Numbered from the stretch's first letter, positions 34,655-43,874 are shown. The stretch is DNA of 51,939 nucleotides from Luteimonas sp. 8-5 (GCF_029763755.1 NZ_JARUVM010000029.1:1-51939); one strand, 5' to 3'. The notes: generated by a model from the sequence alone, not told the origin. Made by a program: numbers and translations.

Positions 34655-35605
34655 ATGGAGCGCCTCCCGCCCGCGACCGATCTGCCCTTCGAAGTAGGGG
34701 CGCTTTACAGTCGCCGCGATCAAATCCATGGCCCATTGGGCGGACAGCGGCAAGGTGGCATCTCCACACCTGCTACCAGCCCCTTCGTCATCCTATTTAC
34801 AGGCGAAGCGGGCAAACAGCACGGCTATCACGACTTCTGGGACGACAACGGAGTCCTTCACTATTATGGTGAGGGACAACGGGGCGATATGAAGTTCTCG
34901 GGTGGCAACCTAGCCATTCGCGAACATCTGAACAATCTTAAGCGCCTGTTGCTTTTCCAGATGATGGGTCATGGTCGGCCATGCAGGTTCTTGGGCGAAT
35001 TCCGCTTCGTGCATGCCTACGAGCAATCCGGAATCCCGGATACAAGCGGTGAGCTACGTAAAGCGCTTGTATTTATGCTGCAACCGATCGAATCTTCATT
35101 CGAACCATTCGACAAATCAATTGGCGACGCGCGGAGTCCGGAGATTGAACTTTCTTCCACCATTTCGTCGCAAGTATTGGAAGTCAGAACTAAGCAGTCA
35201 CTCTTTAAGCGCCGTCTGTTGACCGTAGAAAAGGAATGTCGCTTGACTCGGATCGCTGATTTGCGTTTTCTACGCGCGAGCCATATCAAGCCATGGTCGA
35301 AATGCGCCTCTGGGGACGAACGCATTGATGGCAGCAATGGCCTGTTGCTGAGTCCTGCAGCGGATCATCTGTTTGATCGTGGTTGGATTACTTTTGAAGA
35401 TGACGGTGCTCTCGTTCGATCGGATGCGCTTCCCGGTGATGTCATTAGCCGAATCGGAATAGATCTTACGCAAGGTCGAAAGTGCGGGACTTTCAGCCAA
35501 GTTCAAAAGAAATATCTCCAATATCACCGTAACAAGATTTTTGAGAAGACCTTCAAGACGATGCCCGACACCCTCTTAGAGCTTCTGACTAAATCAGGCG
35601 CTTAG
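34655..35605 (+). CDS. ScoMcrA-like SRA-domain HNH endonuclease (type IV restriction)
   Basis: This 316-residue protein has an N-terminal domain at about 10-110 ([76 protein letters not shown]) that matches the SRA-like modified-DNA reader of ScoMcrA-type proteins. The C-terminal HNH (about 200-265) has [30 protein letters not shown] and [10 protein letters not shown]. It should cut DNA carrying modified bases such as 5-methylcytosine or phosphorothioate, acting against foreign modified DNA. It begins the AT-richer defence island, divergent from the ABC exporter. Confidence 0.85.
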   Translation: MERLPPATDLPFEVGALYSRRDQIHGPLGGQRQGGISTPATSPFVILFTGEAGKQHGYHDFWDDNGVLHYYGEGQRGDMKFSGGNLAIREHLNNLKRLLLFQMMGHGRPCRFLGEFRFVHAYEQSGIPDTSGELRKALVFMLQPIESSFEPFDKSIGDARSPEIELSSTISSQVLEVRTKQSLFKRRLLTVEKECRLTRIADLRFLRASHIKPWSKCASGDERIDGSNGLLLSPAADHLFDRGWITFEDDGALVRSDALPGDVISRIGIDLTQGRKCGTFSQVQKKYLQYHRNKIFEKTFKTMPDTLLELLTKSGA

Positions 35606-35682
35606 TTCCGCTGACTGGCCTTCGACACGACGCTCAGCAGGCCGGTTGACAAAAAAACAGGTCGCTTGATGTCATCCTTCAC

Positions 35683-35835
35683 GCATGCAACACTTCGGCA
35701 TCTCCCAAGGGGAGTAACGGCACCCCTCAGCGGTACTTGTACTTTGGGGCATGGAGTTCAAAATCCATGGCAACTGAAACTTACTTTAACTAGGTTGGTG
35801 TCCGTGGAAGGCCCGAGTTCGCTCGGGCCTTTTTT
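35683..35835 (+). ncRNA. Candidate small RNA upstream of the reverse transcriptase
   Basis: The 256-bp gap before the reverse transcriptase has no gene, but it has a promoter-like TTGACA (35646-35651) with an 18-base spacer to TGTCAT (35670-35675). Local stems follow: CTCCC-AAG-GGGAG at 35702-35714, and CATGGA/TCCATG at 35750-35755 and 35764-35769. A Rho-independent terminator ends just before the gene. Several defence RTs and all retrons use an adjacent structured RNA as template or cofactor, so this is a plausible ~150-nt RNA. The ends are predictions. Confidence 0.5.
35808..35835 (+). terminator. Rho-independent terminator before the RT gene
   Basis: AAGGCCCGAG (35808-35817) pairs perfectly with CTCGGGCCTT (35822-35831) around a TTCG tetraloop and is followed by a T-run to 35835. 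It stops transcription 26 bases ahead of the RT ATG. RT expression must therefore come from readthrough, or transcripts must be cut or attenuated here. This arrangement suits an independently terminated small RNA. Confidence 0.9.
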
Positions 35836-35861
35836 AGTTGCGAAATCGCTAAGGAGCCAAC

Positions 35862-37352
35862 ATGCTTGACGCGCGCAACATCGAAAAAGCGATCGCCGAA
35901 GAATCGGCGAAACTCATAGAACGATTCAACTCGTATCACAACAACTTACATGTCGATTGGACTAGAAATAAAAGGCGATTTCCCACGATCGGTCCAAAAG
36001 TAGTTTTGCGGCCAGATTATTGGCTCATCGATCCAAAGTTCGACCCTTTTTACTGCAAGCATAAAGCGAAGGCGATTGCACGATCGATCGCACGAAAGAT
36101 CAAGCTCGGCACGTACGCACCACACACACCACATGTAAAAATAATTCCAAAAACGTTAGGCGGTACGCGAACCGTTCACATTTACCAAATTCCTGACGCA
36201 GCTGTCTCCAAAATTGTCTATTCGAGGCTGCTAACCAAGAATAGGCATAGATTTAGTTCGTTCGCATATGCGTACCGTGACGACCGGAATGTACATTTCG
36301 CCATACAAGACATGTATGTCGACCTTTCTAAGAAAGATCGCGCCTTTATTGCGGAATTCGATTTTTCCGACTTCTTCGGAAAAATCGATCACGCCTATCT
36401 ACTTGGCGAACTAGGAAAACATGGCCTATTGCTCAGTGAGCAGGATCTGCGCATCATCAAAGCGTTTCTTTCAGGACGAGACGGAGTTCCCCAGGGAACT
36501 TCTGTTTCGCTCTTTCTCGCAAATGTAGCCTGCTTTGAATTAGATCGAGAGCTAGAGCGCTTAGGCGTTAAATTCGCGCGATACGCTGACGATACAGTCA
36601 TTTGCAGCCCCAGCTACGAGGCAACCTGCGCGGCCGTGCAAGCTCTGTTCAACTTTTCGGAAAGATCAGCTGTACCGATCAATTTTAAGAAATCTGCTGG
36701 CATTCACCTAATTTCTAGCCAGCCAAAGAACGCAGAAATACGCGCGAAGTCATCGTTTGACTTCCTTGGCTACGCACTCGCGCCGGGAAGGCTATCGATT
36801 AAGAGCTCCTCTGTCTTGAAGATAAAGAAAGAAATTTCCTATCTTCTCTATCGCAATCTTATTCAACCCTTGAAGGTTCCTGCATTAGCAGGCATATCCA
36901 TCCCATCCGGCGGCAGAGATGAAGGCCTCCTTACCGCCATGATGCAGGTCCGTCGATACGTTTGTGGCGGGCTATACAAGGCAACACTGAGGCGCTACAC
37001 ATTCGGTCATGGTGGGCAGCTGAGATTCAAGGGGGCAATGAGTTTTTATCCATTGGTGGACGACATTGATCAGTTGAGGGCACTAGATGGCTGGCTTGTC
37101 TCCACGATATATCGGGCATTGCAGCTTCGAGTCCAGCTCCTCGCCGCCCATGGATTCACTCGCCATTCGATGTTTCCATTTAATGTGCCAAGAAGCGATT
37201 TGGTTGAGCATTTTGATAAGCACCAAATTCGCGGCAAGCCTCTACTAGAAATTCCGAGTTTCGTCGTAGTGCAAACTGCCATGCAGCATGGGCTCCGCGA
37301 GCACGGAATTCAGCATGTTATGAATAGTCAATCGAATGCCTACAAATACTGA
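35862..37352 (+). CDS. Reverse transcriptase, defence-associated (DRT/UG-like)
   Basis: A 496-residue protein with the full set of RT palm motifs. Motif A is IAEFDFSDFFGKIDH (Asp 167), motif B is DGVPQGTSVSLFLANVA (about 208-222) and motif C is FARYADDTVICS (Asp 243-244). NFKKSAG and FDFLGYALAPG follow. A helical C-terminal part (about 310-496) has RFKGAMSFYPLVDDIDQLRA and later residues. Motif B (PQGTS) differs from retron RTs (PQGxxTSP), and there is no maturase X domain or intron. An AGGAG site precedes the ATG. It lies between two defence genes. The class cannot be named from sequence reading alone. Confidence 0.85.
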   Translation: MLDARNIEKAIAEESAKLIERFNSYHNNLHVDWTRNKRRFPTIGPKVVLRPDYWLIDPKFDPFYCKHKAKAIARSIARKIKLGTYAPHTPHVKIIPKTLGGTRTVHIYQIPDAAVSKIVYSRLLTKNRHRFSSFAYAYRDDRNVHFAIQDMYVDLSKKDRAFIAEFDFSDFFGKIDHAYLLGELGKHGLLLSEQDLRIIKAFLSGRDGVPQGTSVSLFLANVACFELDRELERLGVKFARYADDTVICSPSYEATCAAVQALFNFSERSAVPINFKKSAGIHLISSQPKNAEIRAKSSFDFLGYALAPGRLSIKSSSVLKIKKEISYLLYRNLIQPLKVPALAGISIPSGGRDEGLLTAMMQVRRYVCGGLYKATLRRYTFGHGGQLRFKGAMSFYPLVDDIDQLRALDGWLVSTIYRALQLRVQLLAAHGFTRHSMFPFNVPRSDLVEHFDKHQIRGKPLLEIPSFVVVQTAMQHGLREHGIQHVMNSQSNAYKY

Positions 37353-37493
37353 ATTACTAAGCCTCACTTGGGTCTACTTCCTCTCCCCGCCGTGGACGTT
37401 GTGATCCCTAACGCAAGGGAGATCCAAATCGGCCGCCTTCTGCATTGCTTTACTTCAACATTCAAACCGCTAATCGAGTAGGGTTTTTCCCTT

Positions 37494-37570
37494 CTACCCT
37501 TTCAGCTCGATCGCCTTCGAAACAGTCTTTGCCGTAACCTCCCCTACGCTAACAGTGCCGCGATGGCCGC
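37494..37570 (-). pseudogene. Displaced, decayed copy of the aceE 3' end
   Basis: Read on the minus strand, this ends VGEVTAKTVSKAIELKG then TAG. The authentic aceE C-terminus reads EGKLAAKDVAKAIELYG, which is 10 of 17 identical. Just upstream in another frame VTAFLAAIAALLA parallels the aceE VAQAAVAALAAEG, so a frameshift is present. At DNA level, AGCTCGATCGCCTTCG here corresponds to AGCTCAATCGCCTTCG in aceE. The SPARSA operon lies between this scrap and intact aceE, as expected when an island inserts at a gene end and displaces the old end. Confidence 0.62.
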
Positions 37571-37770
37571 CAGAAACGCAGTAACCAACCGCGCATCGCA
37601 GCACCACTACCCAGCACCGCCACGGCCTTCTCGCCAGCGCGATTCGCTTAGGGTCGCCCGACGCTAGCGCAGCGGTGAAGGTCACCGGCGACGCCGACGA
37701 TCTCAAAGCCCTTCCGGGTCGATCGCACGCGCTCCGCGGGCCCGGGCGTAAGGATTGCGGCATTCGGCCA

Positions 37771-37849
37771 ATTGCGAGCCGAATCGCTTGCGGCCCGTCA
37801 CCATTTCTCGTATAGCTGCGATACTCGAAATAGAGGTACGGCTCGCAAT
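37771..37849. repeat. 11-bp perfect inverted repeat flanking the SPARSA promoter
   Basis: ATTGCGAGCCG (37771-37781) and CGGCTCGCAAT (37839-37849) are exact reverse complements separated by 57 bp. The right arm covers the first two bases of the SIR2 start codon. The arms bracket a predicted promoter. They could be paired operator half-sites, or, in a longer transcript, a stem that hides the start codon. Confidence 0.6.
37788..37816 (+). promoter_or_regulatory. Predicted promoter of the SIR2-Ago operon
   Basis: TTGCGG (37788-37793) and TATAGC (37811-37816) are separated by 17 bases, and transcription would begin near 37823, about 25 bases before ATG 37848. AGAGGT at 37831-37836 is a fair ribosome-binding site. 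This is a visual assignment only. Confidence 0.45.
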
Positions 37850-39620
37850 GTCTGCGCCAGAGATCAAGGAAATCGAGCTCCGCCAATATGTCGCCCAGAA
37901 TGGGCAGCATTTGATGTGGTTCCTCGGAGCCGGGGCGTCACGCAGTTCCGGACTTCCAACTGCAACAGACCTAATTTGGGATCTTAAGCTTCGCTACTAC
38001 TGTTCCCAGGAAAATCAAGACATTGTTGCTCATGACGTGAGCAATCGAGCTGTCCAAGCGCGCATACAGACGTATATGGACAGTAAAGGCTTTCCGCCCC
38101 CTGGAGATCCCACGGAATATTCTTTCTATTTCGAGCTGCTATTCGGAAGAGACTATGCGGCACAGCAGAGGTACCTCAGCAAGGCACTTGCAACAGAGAA
38201 GGTTTCCTCAGCCATCGGCCACCGCGCGTTAGCCGCGCTGTTGCATCTCGGCCTTGCCAGAATAATCTTCACGACAAATTTTGACGAAGTTGTCGAATCC
38301 GCCTACGCCTCTATTTCAGGCAAGAATCTAGCGACCTTCCATCTTGAAGGCTCTTACGCCGCGGTTGAAGCGTTAAACGCGGAGAAGTTCCCGTTCTACG
38401 CGAAAATTCACGGTGATTTTCGGTATCAGACCGTGAAGAATCTTTCTGACGATCTGCTACACAACGACCGTGAAGTTCAGAGGTGCTTTGTGGCCGCCGC
38501 TGTTCGCTTCGGAATTGTGGTCAGTGGATACAGTGGGCGCGATGGCAACGTAATCGCAATGTTTCACGAAGCTATCGATCAGAACAATGCCTTTCCGCAT
38601 GGCTTGTATTGGACGGTTCCGCGAATTTCCGCAGTAGAAGCGCCAGTACGTGAATTGATCGAATACGCGCACAGGAAGGGAATAAAGGCTGGAATAGTCG
38701 AAACGGGTACGTTCGACGAGATGTTGTCAAAAATCTGGCGTCTGGTCGCCGAAAAGAACCCAAGCATTGACAGCAAAGTCAGAAGCGCCGCGGCTAAGTC
38801 CGTAAATATTCCGCTTCCGCCTGTTGGCACCGCGTACCCTATGCTTCGAACGAATGCGCTTCAAATTACCGGGTTTCCGAGTGCCTGCGGCACAATCGAT
38901 TATGACGGAACTCTGGACATTGGACAGCTGAAAAGGGCTTTGTTCGAAGAGCAACCTCCATGTTCAGCCTGCTACACGGACCGCGTCCTATTTTGGGGAG
39001 ATGGCGAGGCGCTCGCCAAGATATACGAGTCCGATCGGGCGAAGTCCGTTTCGTCGTTCGAGATCGGTGACATGCTCCGTGCGATTAACGATTCGACTTA
39101 CTTCAAATCGATGGTGGAGCACACTATAGCATCAGCACTGGTCTCGAATGCCCCCCTAGTTCTGCGTAAGCAGGGTAATACTTGGTACGCCATCACTAGC
39201 CACAAAGAGGAAAACAGCGAAGCCTTGAAACCATTGCGAGATGCGCTTTCTTGGAAGGATCGAGACGGCAAGTTTCACAGCGGAGTCGTGAACGGTCAGG
39301 TCTTTGGCCTCAAAGATGTGTATTGGGCTGAGGCCATTTCGCTGAAAGTGGAAGAGCGGAACGGTCGGCTGTGGCTGCTCCTACGACCTGATGTTTGGAT
39401 TTCTCCGAGTAAGATGCGCGAAGAAGCAACAGATTTTCTCTACAGGAAGAAGATACGCCGCTATAACAAACAGGCATCCGAAATTCTGAGCGCTTGGATT
39501 GCGATTCTTCTTGGAGGCCTTGGAAAGGGAGACGCCATTATCACCGCATACGATGGGTCCAACTACCCAGCGCAGTTTCAGATCAGCATGCGCTCCGCGT
39601 TCAGCAGAATTGGGGGCTAG
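37848..39620 (+). CDS. SIR2-APAZ effector of a SPARSA short-Argonaute system
   Basis: A 590-residue protein. The N-terminal SIR2 NAD-hydrolase domain (to about 290) has [17 protein letters not shown] (NAD loop), [26 protein letters not shown] (catalytic His 188) and [16 protein letters not shown]. The rest (about 300-590) fits the APAZ region that pairs with short Argonautes. On guide-directed target recognition such complexes deplete NAD+ and kill or arrest the infected cell. ATG 37848 ([13 protein letters not shown]) was chosen over the longer frame because of the RBS and domain start. The Argonaute gene follows after one base. Confidence 0.92.
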   Translation: MSAPEIKEIELRQYVAQNGQHLMWFLGAGASRSSGLPTATDLIWDLKLRYYCSQENQDIVAHDVSNRAVQARIQTYMDSKGFPPPGDPTEYSFYFELLFGRDYAAQQRYLSKALATEKVSSAIGHRALAALLHLGLARIIFTTNFDEVVESAYASISGKNLATFHLEGSYAAVEALNAEKFPFYAKIHGDFRYQTVKNLSDDLLHNDREVQRCFVAAAVRFGIVVSGYSGRDGNVIAMFHEAIDQNNAFPHGLYWTVPRISAVEAPVRELIEYAHRKGIKAGIVETGTFDEMLSKIWRLVAEKNPSIDSKVRSAAAKSVNIPLPPVGTAYPMLRTNALQITGFPSACGTIDYDGTLDIGQLKRALFEEQPPCSACYTDRVLFWGDGEALAKIYESDRAKSVSSFEIGDMLRAINDSTYFKSMVEHTIASALVSNAPLVLRKQGNTWYAITSHKEENSEALKPLRDALSWKDRDGKFHSGVVNGQVFGLKDVYWAEAISLKVEERNGRLWLLLRPDVWISPSKMREEATDFLYRKKIRRYNKQASEILSAWIAILLGGLGKGDAIITAYDGSNYPAQFQISMRSAFSRIGG

Positions 39621-39621
39621 T

Positions 39622-41046
39622 ATGAGTAATGATCCAAATGCATTGCCAGCCAGCTCTATTCTTCCCGAACCGCGCTTACTCTTCGCGAGCGCAAAGACTC
39701 ACGCTCATCCGCTTCGCGGCCTAACAGACCACGGGCCATACAGCCTCGACATCGGAGCACCAAGAGTGGTCCGCCTTGCTTTTCTTGCGCCTAACGCCCT
39801 TCTTCCAAGACTCGATGCCCTTGTAAGAGAATTGATGAACAAGCAGCAGGTTCGCGAAGCCCCGAACTACTACATCGCGTATGAAGGATTTGAAAAAGTC
39901 TTTCGCGCACAACTTATACCGCCGACAGAATCTCTACGCGTTTCCACCCCGAATGAATGCAACGCTATGGCGGTCGCAGGCAACGGCAACGCTCTGGTCG
40001 ATTTGATTTTGCATGCAATCCTTCCACTGCAAAAGATCAAGTATACGTTTGACGTGCTAGTTATTTATCTGCCTGCCGCATGGAAAGCGTCCTATCTGTA
40101 CGAAGGCTTCGATCTTCACGACAGAATCAAAGCGAAGCTCGCGCCACTCAACATTCCAATCCAAATTCTCAATGACACAGTATTCGAGCGTACTTGTCGC
40201 GCACAGGTTGCGTGGGGATTGAGCGTCGCCCTTTATGCAAAGGCAAACGGGATCCCATGGAAGCTCGCCGACTGGGACAAAGACGAGGCCTATATCGGGC
40301 TCAGCTATGCCATCAAGACCCTCGAGAATGGCGCCGAGTACAGCACTTGTTGCAGCCAGGTTTTCGATCCGGACGGCACCGGATTTGAGTTCATCGCCTA
40401 CGATACGCGCGAGTACGAGACTGATCGTAAGGGCAACCCCTACTTGACCTATCAAGAGATGCAGTCAGTGCTCTCGAAAAGTCTATTGCTCTATCAGAAC
40501 TCCCACAACGGACGCTTGCCAAAAAAGATCTATGTCCATAAAACCACGCACTTCACGGAAGACGAGATCCAAGGCGCGCTCGATGCATTCGGCTCGAGGA
40601 TGGAAATCGAGCTAGTTCAAATCGTGCGCGGAAGTAATTGGTATGGCCTGAAGATTGACGGCCCGAATAGGTGGAACAATAAGCCATCCCCTGCCGGGTA
40701 TTCCGTTGATCGAGGCCTCTACCAGCCGCTCACCGGAAACGAGTGTCTTCTTTGGACGCAGGGGTCCGTCCATGACATCAATCAACACAGGCCCAATCAA
40801 CCTGTGTTCAAAGAAGCACCGCTTAAACCTCTTCCCAACCCGATAATGCTGCGTCGGTTCTCTGGAGATGGCGGATGGCATGCGACGTGTGCGAGCATTC
40901 TCGCCCTTACAAAGGTCGATTGGAACAACAACACGCTCTATAAGACATTGCCGGTAACACTCGTGTACTCGCAGGTATTCGCTGAGGTCGTAAAGCAGTC
41001 GCCGGATATCGTGAACGATGTCTATGATTATCGGATGTTCATGTAG
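39622..41046 (+). CDS. Short prokaryotic Argonaute (MID-PIWI, catalytically inactive)
   Basis: This 474-residue protein lacks PAZ and N domains. The MID region (about 140-215: [40 protein letters not shown]) should hold the guide 5' end. The PIWI region has [15 protein letters not shown], where Ser replaces the first catalytic Asp, and later [20 protein letters not shown]. The DEDX nuclease tetrad is therefore broken, as in other short pAgos. It binds a small RNA guide and a DNA target, and activates the SIR2-APAZ partner. It starts one base after the SIR2 stop, so the two are translated together. Confidence 0.93.
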   Translation: MSNDPNALPASSILPEPRLLFASAKTHAHPLRGLTDHGPYSLDIGAPRVVRLAFLAPNALLPRLDALVRELMNKQQVREAPNYYIAYEGFEKVFRAQLIPPTESLRVSTPNECNAMAVAGNGNALVDLILHAILPLQKIKYTFDVLVIYLPAAWKASYLYEGFDLHDRIKAKLAPLNIPIQILNDTVFERTCRAQVAWGLSVALYAKANGIPWKLADWDKDEAYIGLSYAIKTLENGAEYSTCCSQVFDPDGTGFEFIAYDTREYETDRKGNPYLTYQEMQSVLSKSLLLYQNSHNGRLPKKIYVHKTTHFTEDEIQGALDAFGSRMEIELVQIVRGSNWYGLKIDGPNRWNNKPSPAGYSVDRGLYQPLTGNECLLWTQGSVHDINQHRPNQPVFKEAPLKPLPNPIMLRRFSGDGGWHATCASILALTKVDWNNNTLYKTLPVTLVYSQVFAEVVKQSPDIVNDVYDYRMFM

Positions 41047-41156
41047 TGGACATTCGTGGAATAGAATTCGGTTAAGTCATGCGGCTTTAGCAATGCAATT
41101 GAGTCCGGGATGGGTCGACACTAATCCACATATCTAACGTTGCAAGGGCTATGGTC

Positions 41157-43874
41157 TTAAGCCCCCAACGGATTCGGCTTCTTCCCATCGATCCCGTAAA
41201 GCTCAATCGCCTTCGCCACATCCTTCGCTGCGAGCTTCCCCTCAGCCGCCAACGCCGCCACAGCCGCCTGCGCCACGTAGTACCGGTCCACCTCGAAGTG
41301 CTTGCGCAGGTTCTCGCGGGTGTCGCTGCGGCCGAAGCCGTCCGTGCCTAGCACGGTGTAACGCATCGGCACGAACTGGCGGATCTGCTCGGGGTACAGG
41401 CGGATGTAGTCGGTGGCGGCGATGGCCGGCCCCTGCCGTCCTTCCAGCAGCTCGGTCACATAGGCCTTGCGCGGCTTGGCCTCGGGGTTGAGGCGGTTGT
41501 GGCGCTCCACGTCCTGGCCGTCGCGGGCCAGCTCGTTGAAGCTCGGGCAGGACCAGATGTCGGCCTTGATGCCGAAGTCCTTCTCCAGCAGCTCCGCCGC
41601 GGCAATCACCTCGCGCAGGATCGTCCCCGAGCCCATCAGCTGCACACAGAGCGCGTCCTTGCCCTTGCCCTTCGCTTTCCCCGAGTCCCGAGTCCCGAGT
41701 CCCGAGTCCCGGAACAAATACATGCCCTTGAGGATCCCTTCCGCGCTGCCTTCCGGCATCTCCGGGTGCGCGTAGTTCTCGTTCATGAGGGTGACGTACC
41801 AGTACTCGTCCTTCTGCTCGGCCAGCATGCGCTGCATGCCGTGCTGGATGATGGTGACCACTTCGTAGGCGAAGGTAGGGTCGTAGCTGCGCACGTTGGG
41901 GATCAGCGCGGCCTGGACCAGGCTGTGGCCGTCCTCGTGCTGCAGGCCTTCGCCGTTGAGCGTGGTCCTGCCGGCGGTGGCGCCGAGCAGGAAGCCGCGC
42001 GAGCGCATGTCGCCGGCCTGCCAGGCGGCGTCGCCGATGCGCTGGAAGCCGAACATCGAGTAGTAGATGTAGAACGGCAGCATCTGCAGGTCGTTGGTGC
42101 TGTAGCTGGTGGCGCAGGCCAGCCAGCTGGCGAACGCGCCAGCCTCGGTGATGCCTTCCTGCAGCACCTGCCCGGCGGCGTCCTCGCGGTAGTACATGAG
42201 CTGGTCGGCGTCGACCGGCTTGTACTTCTGTCCGTTGGGGGCGTAGATGCCGATCTGCCGGAACAGGCCTTCCATGCCGAAGGTGCGGGCCTCGTCGGCG
42301 ACGATCGGCACCAGGCGCGGGCCGACCTGCTTGTCGCGCAGGGCAATGTTGAGCATCTGCACGAAGGCCATGGTGGTGCTGATCTCGCGGTCGCCGGTGC
42401 CCTTGAGCAGGCGCTCGTAGGTCTGCAGCGGCTGCACTTCCAGCGACTGGGTGGCCTTGCGCCGGCGCTGCGGCAGGAAGCCGCCCAGCGCGCGGCGGCG
42501 CTCGAGCATGTATTCGACTTCCGGCGAGTCCTTGCCTGGGTGGTAGAACGGCACCTTGTGCTCTTCGAGCTGCTTGTCGGTGACCGGGATCTGGAAGCGG
42601 TCGCGGAACGCCTTGACGTCCTCGTCGTCCATCTTCTTGGTGCCGTGCGTGGGGTTCAGCGCTTCGCCGGCCTTGCCCATGCCGTAGCCCTTGACCGTCT
42701 TGGCCAGGATCACGGTGGGCATGCCCTTGGTGTTCACCGCGGCGTGGTAGGCGGCGTAGACCTTGTGCGGGTCGTGGCCGCCGCGGTTGAGGCGCCAGAT
42801 GTCGTCGTCGGAGAGGTTGGCGACCAGCGCGGCGGTCTCCGGGGTCTTGCCGAAGAAGTGCTCGCGCGTGTAGGCGCCACCGAAGGCCTTGCAGTTCTGG
42901 TACTCGCCGTCGACGGTCTCCATCATCACCCGGCGCAGCTGGCCGCCGGTGTCGCGGGCCAGGAGCGGATCCCAGTAGCTGCCCCAGATGGTCTTGATCA
43001 CGTTCCAGCCGGCGCCGCGGAAGTTGCCTTCCAGCTCCTGGATGATCTTGCCGTTGCCGCGCACCGGGCCGTCCAGGCGCTGCAGGTTGCAGTTGATGAC
43101 GAAGATGAGGTTGTCCAGGCCTTCGCGGCCGGCCACGGAGATTGCGCCCAGGCTCTCGGGCTCGTCGGTCTCGCCGTCGCCGAGGAAGCACCAGACCTTG
43201 CGGTCGCTCTTGGGCATCAGGCCGCGCGCTTCCAGGTACTTGAAGTTGCGCGCCTGGTAGATGGCGGCGATCGGCCCCAGGCCCATGGAGACGGTGGCGG
43301 TCTGCCAGTAGTCGGGCATCAGCCAGGGGTGCGGGTAGGAGCTCAGGCCCTTGCCGCCCACCTCCATGCGGAAGTTGTGCAGCTGCTCGTCGCTGATGCG
43401 GCCTTCGAGGAAGGAGCGGGCATAGACGCCGGGGGAGCCGTGGCCCTGGATGTAGAGCAGGTCGCCGGGGTGGTCCTCGGACGGGGCGCGCCAGAAGTGG
43501 TTGAAGCCGACGTCGTAGAGGGTGGCGCTGGAGCCGAAGGTGGCGATGTGGCCGCCGAGCTCGCCGGGCTTGCGGTTGGCGGCCACGACCATGGCCATGG
43601 CGTTCCAGCGGATCAGCGAGCGGATCCGCCATTCCATCGCGGCGTCGCCGGGGCTCCTGGCTTCTTCGCCCGGGGGAATGGTGTTGATGTACTCGGTGGT
43701 GGGGTCGAACGGCAGGTTCGCGCCCGCGCGGCGGGTGACCTCGACCACGTTCTCCAGCAGCTGGTGGGCGCGGCCGGGGCCGTCCCGGTCGAGCACGGCC
43801 TGGATCGAGTCGAGCCACTCGCGGGTCTCGATCGGATCGGGGTCTTCGCGCAGGAGGGCGTTGTCGTGGGTCAT
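41157..43874 (-). CDS. aceE: Pyruvate dehydrogenase E1 component (AceE)
   Basis: This 905-residue homodimeric E1 decarboxylates pyruvate with thiamine diphosphate and passes the acetyl group to E2 lipoyl arms. It is recognised by IRWNAMAMVVAANRKPGELG, GHGSPGVYARSFLEGRIS, KVWCFLGDGETDEPESLGAI, VINCNLQRLDGPVRGNGK and LLGATAGRTTLNGEGLQHED. It is slightly longer than usual because of a low-complexity insert RDSGLGTRDSGKAKGKGKD near residue 725-735, encoded by a heptamer repeat. No E2/E3 genes are adjacent in the window. The 3' end faces the defence island. Confidence 0.97.
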   Translation of the reverse strand: MTHDNALLREDPDPIETREWLDSIQAVLDRDGPGRAHQLLENVVEVTRRAGANLPFDPTTEYINTIPPGEEARSPGDAAMEWRIRSLIRWNAMAMVVAANRKPGELGGHIATFGSSATLYDVGFNHFWRAPSEDHPGDLLYIQGHGSPGVYARSFLEGRISDEQLHNFRMEVGGKGLSSYPHPWLMPDYWQTATVSMGLGPIAAIYQARNFKYLEARGLMPKSDRKVWCFLGDGETDEPESLGAISVAGREGLDNLIFVINCNLQRLDGPVRGNGKIIQELEGNFRGAGWNVIKTIWGSYWDPLLARDTGGQLRRVMMETVDGEYQNCKAFGGAYTREHFFGKTPETAALVANLSDDDIWRLNRGGHDPHKVYAAYHAAVNTKGMPTVILAKTVKGYGMGKAGEALNPTHGTKKMDDEDVKAFRDRFQIPVTDKQLEEHKVPFYHPGKDSPEVEYMLERRRALGGFLPQRRRKATQSLEVQPLQTYERLLKGTGDREISTTMAFVQMLNIALRDKQVGPRLVPIVADEARTFGMEGLFRQIGIYAPNGQKYKPVDADQLMYYREDAAGQVLQEGITEAGAFASWLACATSYSTNDLQMLPFYIYYSMFGFQRIGDAAWQAGDMRSRGFLLGATAGRTTLNGEGLQHEDGHSLVQAALIPNVRSYDPTFAYEVVTIIQHGMQRMLAEQKDEYWYVTLMNENYAHPEMPEGSAEGILKGMYLFRDSGLGTRDSGKAKGKGKDALCVQLMGSGTILREVIAAAELLEKDFGIKADIWSCPSFNELARDGQDVERHNRLNPEAKPRKAYVTELLEGRQGPAIAATDYIRLYPEQIRQFVPMRYTVLGTDGFGRSDTRENLRKHFEVDRYYVAQAAVAALAAEGKLAAKDVAKAIELYGIDGKKPNPLGA
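41680..41711. repeat. Heptamer tandem repeat inside aceE
   Basis: Four exact copies of CCCGAGT (41680-41707) plus a partial copy run through the aceE coding frame. On the coding strand they read GGGACTC units, giving the in-frame low-complexity DSGLGTRDSG insert. The next bases code KAKGKGK. Each gain or loss of a single unit would shift the frame of an essential gene; three units (21 bp) would be tolerated. Confidence 0.85.

Larger units (their letters stand above)
37353..37847. other. Non-coding gap between RT and SPARSA operon
   Basis: This 495-bp interval has no gene that I can support. It holds an imperfect hairpin near 37488-37499 after the RT stop, a decayed aceE 3'-end copy (37494-37570), a GC-richer stretch to 37760 with short frames only, and a promoter plus inverted repeat for the SIR2 gene. 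The shift from GC-rich remnant to AT-rich genes marks an insertion boundary. Confidence 0.6.

Noticed and set aside
35666-35869. 67-residue frame before the RT
   Set aside because: It spans the terminator hairpin and T-run and crosses the RT start; an RNA interpretation fits better.
35606-37352. Retron or group II intron
   Set aside because: The RT lacks the retron motif B form and the intron maturase domain, and no flanking intron structure was seen. The upstream RNA remains only a candidate.
37494-37910. 138-residue minus-strand frame as a real gene
   Set aside because: Its C-terminus is a decayed aceE tail and its N-terminus runs antisense to the SIR2 start. It is better explained as a remnant.
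34655-41156. Integrase or transposase gene for the defence island
   Set aside because: No recombinase or transposase was found among the frames of the island, so the mobility mechanism cannot be named.
41680-41711. CRISPR-like array
   Set aside because: The repeat unit is only seven bases without spacers and lies inside a coding gene.
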